64,000 bases of DNA from Luteococcus peritonei (GCF_039526385.1 NZ_BAAAIX010000007.1:124001-188000); one strand, 5' to 3'; positions 24,523-32,820 are shown, counted from the first letter of the stretch. A program made the numbers and translations. The notes: generated from the sequence alone by a model not told the origin.

Positions 24523-24895
24523 GTGCTGCTCCTTGGTCCTGGTGTTGAGGGGACCACCGTAGTGGGACGCCGAAGAGCCGGCAGCCACGTCCTGACATAC
24601 GACACATTGTAGGAGCGGAATATTGTCCGAGCGGACAGAAGGAGCGCTTAGGCCGTGCAGAAGTTAACGCGAAAAGTTAATGCCCGGCGCGACGGGTCCT
24701 GTTCACAGGCGAGGTGTGCGGGGCTCGGACAACTAACCCGCGTCATGGCGCCCTCCGCCCCGGCTCCTGTCACGCCAGAGGGGACACCGCGCCGGTCTGG
24801 CCTGAAGACCCGCTTAACTGATTGAAGACGGGATCAACATTCGGGGCTTGTCGTTGAACCCTGCCCGGGTGAGGATGGGGTCTGTCGAAAGGGGT
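24523..24895. other. Promoter-side gap of the HTH regulator
   Basis: No coding frame is convincing. The minus strand shows a TACAAT -10-like box at about 24607-24612, which could serve the regulator gene. The plus strand has a short AT-richer patch (about 24664-24682) with an imperfect AGTTAACGC/AAAGTTAATGC direct repeat. Nothing else stands out. Confidence 0.4.
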
Positions 24896-25103
24896 CGCTC
24901 GGGGGAGCGGCTCGCAAGACCGGGAGCATGGCTCCCGCCGCGGCACCTTCGGGGGAAGGACGTCCGCACACCGCCAGGCCGCATCGGGGGATCGGTCAGG
25001 CAGCCACCGGGTTCGGGGGAAGCCGGTGCACAACTGAACAGGTGGCCCGCTCGGGGGAGCCAGGGCCACGCAGACGGGCTCGGAAGCCATGGCTTCCGAG
25101 CCC
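24896..25103. ncRNA. Array of five tetraloop hairpins plus two others; strand uncertain
   Basis: Plus-strand reading gives the following hairpins: CGCTC-GGGG-GAGCG (24896-24909), CGGGAGC-ATG-GCTCCCG (24921-24937), CCTTC-GGGG-GAAGG (24946-24959), ATC-GGGG-GAT (24983-24992, with CCG/CGG extension), CACCGG..TTC-GGGG-GAA..CCGGTG (25005-25028), GTGGCCC-GCTC-GGGG-GAGC-CA-GGGCCAC (25042-25069), and a perfect 28-bp palindrome at 25076-25103. On the minus strand the same loops are CCCC, identical to the two hairpins at 4666-4710. Paired changes outside the constant loop support an RNA. The final palindrome could be a terminator of a plus-strand RNA, but no T-run follows. Confidence 0.5.
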
Positions 25104-25217
25104 AAGTGCTGTCCGGGGCAGGGCCCGGTGCGCCGGCCTCTCGGGGTCCGGGCAGGGACTGACGGGCCGCCGCCGCCCCGCTTGGGTGCCCCACGCCACG
25201 ACGACCCGGCGCGTCCC

Positions 25218-25997
25218 TCAGGCCTGTTCCAGGTGGGCCAGCACGGCGCGCGCGGTGACCAGCCCCGCCGGGAAACCGCAGTAGGGCATGGCCTGCACGA
25301 CGGCGGCCAGCACCGTCTCCACCTGGTTGCCGGCCTCCAGACAGCCCCGGACGTGGGCCGGGATCGGGCCGGACAGGTTGAGCGCGGTCAGGCCCATCAG
25401 GATGAGCAGCTCGCGGGTGGCCCGGTCCAGGCCGTCGCGGCTCATGTGGTCGCCGAAGAGCCAGCCGGTCAGCATCCCCGGCACGGCGGTGGCATAGGGG
25501 GCGGGCAGACCGGCCAGCGCCTCGGCGATCTCGGTGCCGTAGACCTCCTGCTGCAGGGCGGCGCCCCGCGCCATCCGGTCGGCATCGGTCACGCTCGCCT
25601 GTTCCGGCAGCGGCAGCTCGACGCCCCGGGACTCGAAGACCTCGTCCAGCACCGCGATCGCGTTCAGGGTGCGGGGGAAGCCCATCAGCGGGGCCAGCTG
25701 GTAGATGGCCTCGCGCAGCGCCACCGGTTCCACGCCGACGTTCAGGGCGGCGGCCGCATGGGCCTTGAGCTGGGGCAGCGCCTGGACGCAGGCCAGCACG
25801 GTGCAGGTGATCAGCTCGCGGGTGCGGTCGTCGAGCTCGCCGGTGGCGAAGACGTCGGAGAAGATGAGCTTGCGCAGGATCTGGCCGAACTCTGGGTCCT
25901 TGTCCGGGGCGGTGGTGTCGCGGGGGCCGAAGAGCCGGGTGAAGGTCTGTTCGGCGCGCTGCTCGCGGTCGGCCGGCGGCCAGGTCTGCTCGGTCAT
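25218..25997 (-). CDS. Carboxymuconolactone decarboxylase family protein, two domains
   Basis: The 259-residue protein contains two CMD/AhpD-like all-helical domains. The first covers FSDVFATGELDDRTRELITCTVLACVQALPQLKAHAAAALNVGV (about residues 48-90). The second covers MSRDGLDRATRELLILMGLTALNLSGPIPAHVRGCLEAGN (about 180-225). The classical CxxC pair of AhpD is absent: the first domain has a single Cys and the second has Cys only later. A thiol-peroxidase function is therefore doubtful and a decarboxylase-like or unknown enzymatic role is likelier. A GAGAGGAAG ribosome site precedes the ATG. It is divergent from the DinB gene with a 113-base gap. Confidence 0.85.
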   Translation of the reverse strand: MTEQTWPPADREQRAEQTFTRLFGPRDTTAPDKDPEFGQILRKLIFSDVFATGELDDRTRELITCTVLACVQALPQLKAHAAAALNVGVEPVALREAIYQLAPLMGFPRTLNAIAVLDEVFESRGVELPLPEQASVTDADRMARGAALQQEVYGTEIAEALAGLPAPYATAVPGMLTGWLFGDHMSRDGLDRATRELLILMGLTALNLSGPIPAHVRGCLEAGNQVETVLAAVVQAMPYCGFPAGLVTARAVLAHLEQA

Positions 25998-26110
25998 GGG
26001 GCTTCCTCTCGTGCGGATGTCACCATCCTGCCGCCGCCCACCGAGCCATGGAAGGTACTGCTGGCCCCCCTACGGAAATCCCGATGCGCTGCCCGGCGCC
26101 CTGTGCTGGG

Positions 26111-26641
26111 ATGTTGAGCATGAGGACCGACGAGCAGGGCCGTCCGGAGCCGCCGCAGCGGGCCGGAGAGCTGGAGACGCTGACCGGATTCCTGGACTTC
26201 CACCGCGCCACCCTGGCCTGGAAGTGCTCCGGTCTGGATGCGACCGGCCTGGACAGGCCGCTGCGTCCGGGCGGGGTGACGCTGGGCGGCATGCTCTCCC
26301 ACCTGGCCTATGTGGAGGACCACTGGTTCGGCCGGGTGCTGCTGGGGCGCCCGAGTGCCCCGCCCTGGGACGAGGTGGACTGGCGGGCCGATCCGGACTG
26401 GGACTGGCACGACGCCGCGGGCAGGGCACCCGACGACTTGTTCGCCCGCTGGCAGGAGGCCGTGGAGGCCTCCCGTGAGGCGCTGGACCAGGCCTTGCAG
26501 ACGGACGGGCTGGACCAGGTCACACCCGACGGCCGTTTCACGCTGCGCTGGATCCTGGTGCACATGGTGGAGGAGTACAGCCGGCACAACGGCCACGCCG
26601 ACCTGCTGCGCGAGGCCGTCGACGGACTCACCGGTGACTAG
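26111..26641 (+). CDS. DinB/DUF664 family protein
   Basis: This 176-residue, four-helix-bundle protein has the DUF664/DinB_2 arrangement of metal-binding His residues: GFLDFHRATLAWKCSGL, GGMLSHLAYVEDHWFGRVLLG (about residues 60-80) and LRWILVHMVEEYSRHNGHADLLREAVDG near the C-terminus. Relatives include mycothiol-dependent enzymes that use a metal to activate the thiol, and mycothiol is the actinobacterial low-molecular-weight thiol, so such a role is plausible. The start is uncertain: ATG at 26111 or 26120, with no strong ribosome site for either. Confidence 0.85.
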   Translation: MLSMRTDEQGRPEPPQRAGELETLTGFLDFHRATLAWKCSGLDATGLDRPLRPGGVTLGGMLSHLAYVEDHWFGRVLLGRPSAPPWDEVDWRADPDWDWHDAAGRAPDDLFARWQEAVEASREALDQALQTDGLDQVTPDGRFTLRWILVHMVEEYSRHNGHADLLREAVDGLTGD

Positions 26642-26668
26642 CACGGACCCACGCCGAGGCCCCGGCGC

Positions 26669-27094
26669 TCAGCCGATCGCGCGCCGGACCAACTGCTCCA
26701 CCTGCTGCTCGGTGGCCTCGTCCCACGTGGTGATGGCATAGGCGGCCGGCCACAAGGTGCCCTCGTCGAGCTGGGCGTTGTCGTTGAAGCCCAGGGTTCC
26801 GTAGCGCGTCTTGAACTTGCCCGCGAACTGGTAGAAGAAGACGATCTCCTTGCCCTTGGCATCACGGGCATAGGCGGGGAAGCCGTACCAGGTGCGGCTG
26901 GTCAGCTCGGGCGCCACCCGCTTGACCAGGGCGTGCAGTCCCTCGGCGATGGCCCGGTCGCCCTCGTCCATGGCGGCGATGGCGTCCAGCACGTCCTGCT
27001 CGGTGTTCTTGCCGGCCGCGGTGCGGCGACGCTCGGCGGCCGCCTGCTTGACGGCGGCCTTCTCCTCGGCGGTGAAGCCGTCCTTGGTGCTCAT
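26669..27094 (-). CDS. DUF1801/YdhG-like protein
   Basis: The 141-residue cytoplasmic protein has a charged helical N-terminus (FTAEEKAAVKQAAAERRR) and the DUF1801/YdhG core: DVLDAIAAMDEGDRAIAEGLHALVKRVAPELTSRTWYGFPAY, then KEIVFFYQFAGKFKTRYGTLGF. The family includes the B. subtilis Fra-type iron chaperone, but most members are uncharacterised. It is convergent with the DinB gene, the two stops being 27 bases apart. The role remains open. Confidence 0.8.
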   Translation of the reverse strand: MSTKDGFTAEEKAAVKQAAAERRRTAAGKNTEQDVLDAIAAMDEGDRAIAEGLHALVKRVAPELTSRTWYGFPAYARDAKGKEIVFFYQFAGKFKTRYGTLGFNDNAQLDEGTLWPAAYAITTWDEATEQQVEQLVRRAIG

Positions 27095-27168
27095 GCGAGC
27101 ATCATGGCAGCTGGGGGTCGGTGCCGGTCGGATGGGGGAGCGTCGTCAGGCAGCCGTCCCTGCCCCCG

Positions 27169-28500
27169 TCACAGCACCATGGCGGCAACCCAGCCGGCCA
27201 GCAGCAGCGGGATGTTGTAGTGCAGGAAGGTGGGCAGCACGGTGTCGCGGATGTGGTCGTGCTGGCCGTCCGCGTTCAGGCCGGAGGTGGGGCCGAGCGT
27301 CGAGTCGGAGGCAGGCGATCCGGCGTCGCCGAGCGCGCCCGCGGTGCCGATGATGCTCACGGTGGCCAGCGGGCTGAAGCCCAGCGTGGCGCACAGCGGC
27401 ACGAAGATGGTGGTGATGATGGGCAGGGTGGAGAAGGAGCTGCCGATGCCCATGGTGACCAGCAGGCCCACCAGCAGCATCACCAGCGATCCCAGCAGCT
27501 GCGAGCCGCCGAACAGGTTCGCGCTCTGGCTGACCAGCTTGTCCACGTCGCCGGTGTCCTTCATCACCTGCGCGAAGCCCTGCGCGGAGATCATGATGAA
27601 GCCGATCATCGCCATCATGGTGACGCCGCGGTTGAAGACGGTGTCCGCATCGCCCCAGCGCACCACCCGGGCGGCCATGAAGACGGCGAAGCCCACCAGG
27701 GCGCCCAGCAGCAGCGAGTCGGCCCAGATCTGGATGAACAGGCTGAGCCCGATCGCCAGCAGGGCGACCCCGATCCGGTAGCGGCTCACCGGCTGCTCGG
27801 GGTCGACGGCCTCCTGGCCGGCCACCGGCAGGTCCTGGTAGTCGCGCGGGCGGCGGTAGGACAGCAGGGCGGTGAGCAGGCCCACCACCATGCCCAGAGC
27901 GGGGATCGCCATGGCGGTCATCACGTTGACGCCAGCGGTGTCCAGGCCCGCCTCCTTGATGTTGGCCAGCAGGATCTCGTTGAGGAAGACATTGCCGAAG
28001 CCGTAGGGCAGGTACATGTAGGTGGTGACCAGGCCGAAGGTCATCACGCAGGCCAGCAGCCGGCGATCCACCCGGAAGCGGTTGAAGACCAGCAGCAGCG
28101 GCGGCACCAGCAGCGGGATGAAGGCGATGTGGATCGGCACCAGGTTCTGGCTCATGATGCCCGCCACCAGCAGGACGCCGATCAGCACCCACTTCACGCC
28201 ACGCCCACGCCGCGGATCGGCCGCGTCGGGGTCACCGGCCCGCCGGATCACCCAGCCGGCGAAGGCCTGCGGCATCCCCGAGTGGGCGATGGCCACTGCG
28301 AAGGCGCCGAGCATGGCATAGCTCAGCGCGATGCTGGCGCCGTTGGCGATGCCGGTGGTGAAGGACTCCATGGTCCCGGTCAGGCCCATCCCGGCGAGCA
28401 GGCCGCCGACGATGGCACCCAGCACCAGGGAGATGATCACGTGCACCCGCGCGAAGGACAGCACGAGCATGACGATGACGGCGACGACGACGGCGTTCAC
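27169..28500 (-). CDS. Na+/H+ antiporter-type transporter (NhaC/YuiF-like)
   Basis: This 443-residue polytopic membrane protein has the YuiF/NhaC-like plan. It starts NAVVVAVIVMLVLSFARVHVIISLVLGAIVGGLLAGMG. The mid-region has NLVPIHIAFIPLLVPPLLL and GLVTTYMYLPYGFGNVFLNEIL. The C-terminal half carries LVTMGIGSSFSTLPIITTIFVPLCATLGFSPLATVSIIGTAGALGDAGSPASDSTLGPTSGL, a re-entrant-like conserved block. Members are annotated as Na+/H+ antiporters, and some as amino acid (histidine) transporters. The start is a GTG with AGGAG 7 bases ahead. It stands alone between unrelated genes. Confidence 0.88.
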   Translation of the reverse strand: MNAVVVAVIVMLVLSFARVHVIISLVLGAIVGGLLAGMGLTGTMESFTTGIANGASIALSYAMLGAFAVAIAHSGMPQAFAGWVIRRAGDPDAADPRRGRGVKWVLIGVLLVAGIMSQNLVPIHIAFIPLLVPPLLLVFNRFRVDRRLLACVMTFGLVTTYMYLPYGFGNVFLNEILLANIKEAGLDTAGVNVMTAMAIPALGMVVGLLTALLSYRRPRDYQDLPVAGQEAVDPEQPVSRYRIGVALLAIGLSLFIQIWADSLLLGALVGFAVFMAARVVRWGDADTVFNRGVTMMAMIGFIMISAQGFAQVMKDTGDVDKLVSQSANLFGGSQLLGSLVMLLVGLLVTMGIGSSFSTLPIITTIFVPLCATLGFSPLATVSIIGTAGALGDAGSPASDSTLGPTSGLNADGQHDHIRDTVLPTFLHYNIPLLLAGWVAAMVL

Positions 28501-28584
28501 TCAGGGACTCCTGGGCCGGTGGGAGGGACGAGCGAACAGTAGTGGAGCCCGGCCGCGCTCTCGCTCCCGGCGGCAGTTCGTCCA

Positions 28585-29703
28585 TCAGGTGGTCGTGGGA
28601 CGCTCCACGACGCCGGCCAGCCGGCCGGAGAGCACCCGCACCAGCTGCTCCAGGGGCCCGCGTCCCAGCAGAGCCGTCCACAGGCTGCAGGCCGCGAGCG
28701 TGAGGGCCACCGTCGGCCAGAAGGGGTGCAGCGCGCGGAAGGCCGCCACGGCCTCGGCCTCGCCGGTGGGGTTCAGGTGCAGCCAGCCCGCCCAGGCGAG
28801 CAGGTGGGCCACATAGGCGGTGAGCGGCATCGACCCGACGGCCCGCAACGGCCAGGCCAGCAGCGCCATGGGCGTGCGGCAGAGCAGCAGGCAGGCCGCG
28901 AGGGTGAGCAGGGCCAGCCCCGAGGAGGCCACCACCTCGCCGATCCCGTCGGAGTGGGGAGCGTCGTCCAGGGCCCGCAGCCACCAGGCAGGGCTCCCGG
29001 GGCGCCGGTCCGTGGCGGTGGCCAGGCCGGCGAGCGTCCCGAGCAGGGCATGGCCGAGCACCGCGAGCAGCGCTCCGGCCACGGCGAGCTCCGCCAGCGC
29101 CTTCGGCGTGCGGCGGGCGGGGTGTCGCAGCAGCAGGCCCACCGCCATCCCGCCGGCCAGGTAGCAGGCCCAGACCGGTGCCGGATAGGCCCAGCCCAGC
29201 CGGTCCTGCCAGGCGCCGCCGTCGGGGATGCGGGGCCAGAGCCACTCGTCGAGGGCCAGCACCAGCGGCGGTCCCAGCAGGCCGAGCACCGTCGCCACCT
29301 GCAGCAGGGTGGTCACGCTGCGCCCCAGCAGTCCGGTGGCCACCAGGAAGAGCAGGCCGTAGGCGGGCAGGATCACCTCCACCGGGACGCCGGTGCCCAC
29401 CACGGCCAGGCCGAGTGCCCAGATCACCAGCGCGCGACAGGCCAGCCGCAGGCGGTTGCCGCGGTCGGTCCGCGAGGCGGTCCCGACCAGCGCGAGCGAG
29501 ACGCCGGCCAGCAGGGCGAAGAGCACGGAGGCATGGCCGGTCGCCAGGCCCGGCAGCGTGGCTGGCCGGTTCCAGTCCAGCTCGGGCAGGTCGAGCAGGT
29601 GGGCGGCGAACATGCCCAGCACGGCCAGTCCTCGGGCCAGGTCGACGCCGGCCAGTCTCCCCGGGGCGGCCAGCCGGTCGGCGCCGGGCTCTGGGTCGCT
29701 CAC
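28585..29703 (-). CDS. DUF418/HGSNAT-like membrane acyltransferase
   Basis: The 372-residue protein has about ten helices. It begins with the motif RLAGVDLARGLAVLGMFAAHLL, shared by the DUF418 and heparan-glucosaminide acetyltransferase-like families. WNRPATLPGLATGHASVLFALLAGVSLAL and the C-terminal LRAVGSMPLTAYVAHLLAWAGW block follow. These proteins probably transfer acyl groups across the membrane. The GTG start overlaps the stop of the upstream TetR gene by four bases (GTGA), so regulator and transporter-like enzyme are translated together. The same promoter region is under the palindromic operator at 30284-30320, so the protein is likely induced together with the methyltransferase. Confidence 0.78.
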   Translation of the reverse strand: MSDPEPGADRLAAPGRLAGVDLARGLAVLGMFAAHLLDLPELDWNRPATLPGLATGHASVLFALLAGVSLALVGTASRTDRGNRLRLACRALVIWALGLAVVGTGVPVEVILPAYGLLFLVATGLLGRSVTTLLQVATVLGLLGPPLVLALDEWLWPRIPDGGAWQDRLGWAYPAPVWACYLAGGMAVGLLLRHPARRTPKALAELAVAGALLAVLGHALLGTLAGLATATDRRPGSPAWWLRALDDAPHSDGIGEVVASSGLALLTLAACLLLCRTPMALLAWPLRAVGSMPLTAYVAHLLAWAGWLHLNPTGEAEAVAAFRALHPFWPTVALTLAACSLWTALLGRGPLEQLVRVLSGRLAGVVERPTTT

Positions 29704-30269
29704 CGGGGCCCGAGTGCCTGCGTCGAGAACCACTCGGGTGCCGCCGCGTCGCGTCCCTCGTCGGGCGCGGCCAGGGCGTGCAGGGCCAGGCCGTCCAGGG
29801 TCGCGGAGAGCAGGGCGGCCCGGGTGCGGGTCTGCTCGGAGTCCGGCTCGGGCAGGTGCTGCGCCCCCAGGCTGGTGAAGCTCTCGCTCCAGCGCTGCAC
29901 CACCGCGCGCAGCTCGGGGCGGCGGGCGGCGTACAGGTAGAGCTCGAAGCGCGCCAAGGAACCCTCTCGGTCGGCCAGCAGGGCCGCGGCGAACTCGGTG
30001 ACCGCCGCGTGGGCCACCTCCTCGCCGGCGCCGGCCGGCAGCATGGCCTGCTGCGCCTGCTCCAGCAGCAGTCGGTCCCGCTCGGCCAGGTGGCCGACCA
30101 GCTCGGCCAGCAGTGCCTCGCGGGTGCCGAACCAGTAGCGGGTGGAGCCGCGCGCTGCCCCGGCCCGCTCCTCGACACTGCGGTGGCTGACCTGGGCCAC
30201 ACCCCCCTCGACCACGAGCTGGAGCGCCGCATCGAGCAGCTGCTCGCGGGTGCTGTTGTGGCCGGCCAT
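29700..30269 (-). CDS. TetR-family regulator
   Basis: This 189-residue protein has the TetR N-terminal DNA-binding domain (STREQLLDAALQLVVEGGVAQVSHRSVEERAGAARGSTRYWFGTREALLAELVGHL, about residues 6-60). A helical ligand-binding and dimerisation domain follows (AALLADREGSLARFELYLYAARRPELRAVV, then SATLDGLALHALA). It is divergent to the methyltransferase gene across a 58-base gap that contains a perfect 16-bp-arm palindrome, its probable operator. The overlapping DUF418 gene makes an autoregulated two-gene unit. The Tyr/Trp pair at STRYWF is the usual end of the recognition helix. Confidence 0.92.
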   Translation of the reverse strand: MAGHNSTREQLLDAALQLVVEGGVAQVSHRSVEERAGAARGSTRYWFGTREALLAELVGHLAERDRLLLEQAQQAMLPAGAGEEVAHAAVTEFAAALLADREGSLARFELYLYAARRPELRAVVQRWSESFTSLGAQHLPEPDSEQTRTRAALLSATLDGLALHALAAPDEGRDAAAPEWFSTQALGPR

Positions 30270-30283
30270 GGGAGCAGGCTACC

Positions 30284-30320
30284 CTTTCGACAGTCGTCGG
30301 AATTCGACGACTGTCGAAAG
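30284..30320. promoter_or_regulatory. Perfect palindromic operator between TetR and methyltransferase genes
   Basis: CTTTCGACAGTCGTCG (30284-30299) is repeated exactly as its complement at 30305-30320 around the 5-base centre GAATT. The right end runs into the AAAGGA ribosome site of the methyltransferase gene (ATG 30328), and the left end lies 14 bases before the TetR ATG. A repressor bound here could block both promoters and, on the right, initiation itself. Confidence 0.85.
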
Positions 30321-30327
30321 GATTGCG

Positions 30328-31368
30328 ATGAAGCCCCTGTCCTCCTTGTCGAACCTGGCGCCACTGAAGGACCTGGCCCGTCGCGGCTGGATGCCCGGGA
30401 TCATGGACTTCGGCCGTCTGGTGCCCAGCTACTTCCGGGTGGCCTTCCTGGGTGCCGGCCTGCGCGGCGGGATCCTGCAGCAGCTGGACCGCCGCCCCGC
30501 CACCGTCGCGGAACTGGTGGGCGAGCTCGGCATGGATCCGGAGCTGTCCGACGGTCTGGCCTCCTGGCTCGACCTGGGCGTCACGCTCGGCGAACTGCGC
30601 TGCGAGGACGGCCGCTACGCCCTGCGCTCGCGTCGTGCCCGCAGCCTGGTGCGGCCGGGCAATGACCCGCTGGCCGCCATGTACGAGAAGATGGCCGAGC
30701 TGGACCACCGCCTGGTGGCCGAGACCCCGCAGCGGCTGCGCGAGGGGCGGCGGTTCGAGCTGGGCGATGCCGACGCCGAGATCGTGGCGCGCAGCTCTCG
30801 GCTGGGGGAGCCCTGGCTGGCCGAGGCCGTCCGTCGTCTGGTGCCCGCGCAGGGGCCGGTGCGCCTGCTGGAGGTGGGCTGCGGCAGTGGCGCCCACATC
30901 CGCACCGCCTGCCGGCACAATCCCGCGCTGACAGCGCTCGGCCTGGAGCTGCAGGAGCCGGCCGCAGAACTGGCGCGCCGCAACCTCGCCGACTGGGGGC
31001 TGGGTGACCGGGCGCAGGTGGAGACCGGCGACGTGCGCGACCGTACTCCCGACGGCAGCTTCGACGTCGTGACCCTGCACCAGAACGTCTACTACTTCCC
31101 CGAGCGTGAGCAGGCGGAGGTGCTGCGCCACCTGGCGGGCTTCCTGGCGCCCGGCGGTCGGCTGGTGGCCACCACCGTGGTGCGCGGCACCGGCATCGCC
31201 ACCTGCGGTCTCGACCTGTGGGGCGCCATGACCCGCGGTGCTGCCCGCCTCCCGCTCGTCGACGAGCTCACCGCCCGGCTGCAGCAGGCCGGTCTGGAAC
31301 AGGTGCAGGCCATTCCGCTCGGCGCCGACGGCATGTACCACGCCTTCACCGGGGTGCGTCCCGCCTGA
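30328..31368 (+). CDS. SAM-dependent methyltransferase
   Basis: This 346-residue cytoplasmic enzyme starts with an N-terminal winged-helix-like dimerisation segment (LRGGILQQLDRRPATVAELVGELGMDPELSDGLASWLDLGV, as in O-methyltransferases). The Rossmann methyltransferase domain follows, with motif I LLEVGCGSGAHI (about residues 178-189), ALGLELQEPAAELARRN, GDVRD and FDVVTLHQNVYYF. The C-terminus ends with LQQAGLEQVQAIPLG. The substrate is unknown; the arrangement suggests small-molecule modification. AAAGGA lies 5 bases before the ATG and overlaps the operator. Divergent TetR control suggests induction by a ligand, perhaps the substrate. Confidence 0.88.
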   Translation: MKPLSSLSNLAPLKDLARRGWMPGIMDFGRLVPSYFRVAFLGAGLRGGILQQLDRRPATVAELVGELGMDPELSDGLASWLDLGVTLGELRCEDGRYALRSRRARSLVRPGNDPLAAMYEKMAELDHRLVAETPQRLREGRRFELGDADAEIVARSSRLGEPWLAEAVRRLVPAQGPVRLLEVGCGSGAHIRTACRHNPALTALGLELQEPAAELARRNLADWGLGDRAQVETGDVRDRTPDGSFDVVTLHQNVYYFPEREQAEVLRHLAGFLAPGGRLVATTVVRGTGIATCGLDLWGAMTRGAARLPLVDELTARLQQAGLEQVQAIPLGADGMYHAFTGVRPA

Positions 31369-31402
31369 GCGCCACCGGATCCCGCGGCTCGGCGCCTGGA
31401 TC

Positions 31403-32428
31403 TCAGCGCTGGGTCTCGGGGCGGGGGCGACGCAGGTGCTGCCACCAGCTCAGTGCCGCCACCAGACCGGTGACCAGGGCCATGCCCACCCGCCAGCCCG
31501 TGGGCTCGGCCAGCGCCAAACCGCCCCACAGGACCGCCAGCAGCAGCCAGACCACACACCGGTTGCGGGCGGTGCGGGCCTCGTCCACCGGCAGCGTGCC
31601 GGCGTAGCCCACCGGGTTGCCGAACTCCGCCGCCAGGCTGGTGCCGGCCTGCCGGCTGTGGGCGCGCGCCTCGTCGAGGATGGCGACGATCTGCTCCTCG
31701 CGCAGGCCGCCGCGCTCGCGCAGCCTCACCCGCGCCTGGGCCAGCCACTGCTCGTCGTCCAGTCCAACGGTGGCCACCCGACGCTGGCCGGGGTCGGGCA
31801 CCAGGCGTCCGGCCAGCCAGGTCAGGGCGGCCAGCAGACCGGCCAGGGCGAACCACCACAGCGAACTGTGCCGGCCCAGCGAGACCGGGTGGGCGACCAG
31901 GAACCAGGCCAGCAGCAGTACCGGCGGCGTGCAGGCCAGCGCGGTCAGGGCCGTGGCCTGCCACTGTGGCCGGCGACGCAGCAGTCGCTCGTGGGTCGTG
32001 ATGGCGCCCACCACCAGCCCGGCCAGCAGCGGCGGTGCCATCACCATCGCCAGGTTCCAGTCGGTGCTCCAGTGACCCTTGACCAGGCTCAGCACGCCCC
32101 AGACCAGCGTCATCACCACCGCCAACAGCAGCCCGACCACCACCACGTCGTGCGGAGTGGATTCGTCGTCGGTGAAACTGGCTCCGGCCAGGCTGGCCTC
32201 GGCCAGCTGTTCCCGGGCCCATGGAACCGGCTCGCCGAGCACGTCCTCGGCGCTCTCACCGCTCTCGGCCACCAGCCGACGGGCCTGCTCCAGGCGTCGC
32301 GCCACGGTCTCGGGCGCCAGGCGTCCCTGCAGCAGGGTGAGCAGCGCGGTGCCGGCCCAGGCGTGGTCCTCCGCGCGGCCGGCGATGGCGGTGAAGTCCT
32401 GCGTGACGTGGGAGAGGTCGGTGCTCAT
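31403..32428 (-). CDS. Membrane protein with HAAS-like helical domains, PadR-linked
   Basis: The 341-residue protein has a helical cytosolic N-terminus (LLQGRLAPETVARRLEQARRLVAESGESAEDVLGEPVPWARE, similar to the HAAS/DUF1700-type domain). Four helices (DVVVVGLLLAVVMTLVWGVL and onwards) follow, then a second similar helical domain (RLRERGGLREEQIVAILDEARAHSRQAGTSLAAEFGNPVGYAGTL) and two more helices. The ATG overlaps the stop of the PadR gene by four bases (ATGA). PadR plus a HAAS-containing membrane protein is a known gene pairing, usually without a defined function. Expression is probably controlled from the palindromic promoter at 32786-32820. Confidence 0.78.
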   Translation of the reverse strand: MSTDLSHVTQDFTAIAGRAEDHAWAGTALLTLLQGRLAPETVARRLEQARRLVAESGESAEDVLGEPVPWAREQLAEASLAGASFTDDESTPHDVVVVGLLLAVVMTLVWGVLSLVKGHWSTDWNLAMVMAPPLLAGLVVGAITTHERLLRRRPQWQATALTALACTPPVLLLAWFLVAHPVSLGRHSSLWWFALAGLLAALTWLAGRLVPDPGQRRVATVGLDDEQWLAQARVRLRERGGLREEQIVAILDEARAHSRQAGTSLAAEFGNPVGYAGTLPVDEARTARNRCVVWLLLAVLWGGLALAEPTGWRVGMALVTGLVAALSWWQHLRRPRPETQR

Positions 32429-32784
32429 CGGGGATCTCCTTCGGTGGCGGGGGACGGTGAGAGGGCGCCCAGCGCGGCGGTGAAGTCCTGCCAGTCGGCA
32501 GCCAATCGCTCGCGGTGGCGCGCCCCGGCAGGGGTCAGGCTGTAGGCCTTGCGGCCCGGCCCGGACTCGCCCGGCAGCCAGACCGCGGCCACCAACCCGT
32601 CGGCCTCCAGCCGGGCCAGCACCGGGTAGAGCGAGCCGCCCTTGAGCCGACCCATGCCGCGCGCCTCGAGCGCCGCGGCGATGGCATAGCCGTGCAACTC
32701 GCCCTGGCCGAGCGCCGACAGGATCGCCAGGTCCAGGGCGGCCCGGATCCAGGCGGTGGGCCAGCGCGAGGTGCTCTCATCCAT
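32425..32784 (-). CDS. PadR-family transcriptional regulator
   Basis: This 119-residue protein has the PadR winged-helix: LDLAILSALGQGELHGYAIAAALEARGMGRLKGGSLYPVLARLEADGLVAAVW (about residues 18-70). The conserved wing (GPGRKAYSLTPAGARHRERL) and a short helical tail follow. It heads a two-gene operon with the membrane protein that overlaps its end. A 10-bp-arm palindrome sits over the -10 region directly ahead of the ATG, as expected for autoregulation. No ribosome site is present, which agrees with the promoter placement: the predicted transcript starts at the ATG itself (leaderless). Confidence 0.92.
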   Translation of the reverse strand: MDESTSRWPTAWIRAALDLAILSALGQGELHGYAIAAALEARGMGRLKGGSLYPVLARLEADGLVAAVWLPGESGPGRKAYSLTPAGARHRERLAADWQDFTAALGALSPSPATEGDPR

Positions 32785-32785
32785 G

Positions 32786-32820
32786 TATCTAAGTATGAAT
32801 CCTACTTAGATAGAAGACAA
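32786..32820 (-). promoter_or_regulatory. Leaderless promoter with PadR operator
   Basis: On the minus strand, TTGTCT (32815-32820) and CATACT (32792-32797) are separated by 17 bases, and the A of the ATG (32784) lies 8 bases after the -10. The palindrome TATCTAAGTA-7-TACTTAGATA (32786-32812) covers most of the spacer and the whole -10. Confidence 0.72.

Noticed and set aside
24896..25103. CsrA/RsmA-titrating RNA (GGA in hairpin loops on the plus strand)
   Set aside because: CsrA is generally not found in actinobacteria, and the minus-strand reading gives CCCC loops that match the 4.67-kb leader; strand and role are left open.
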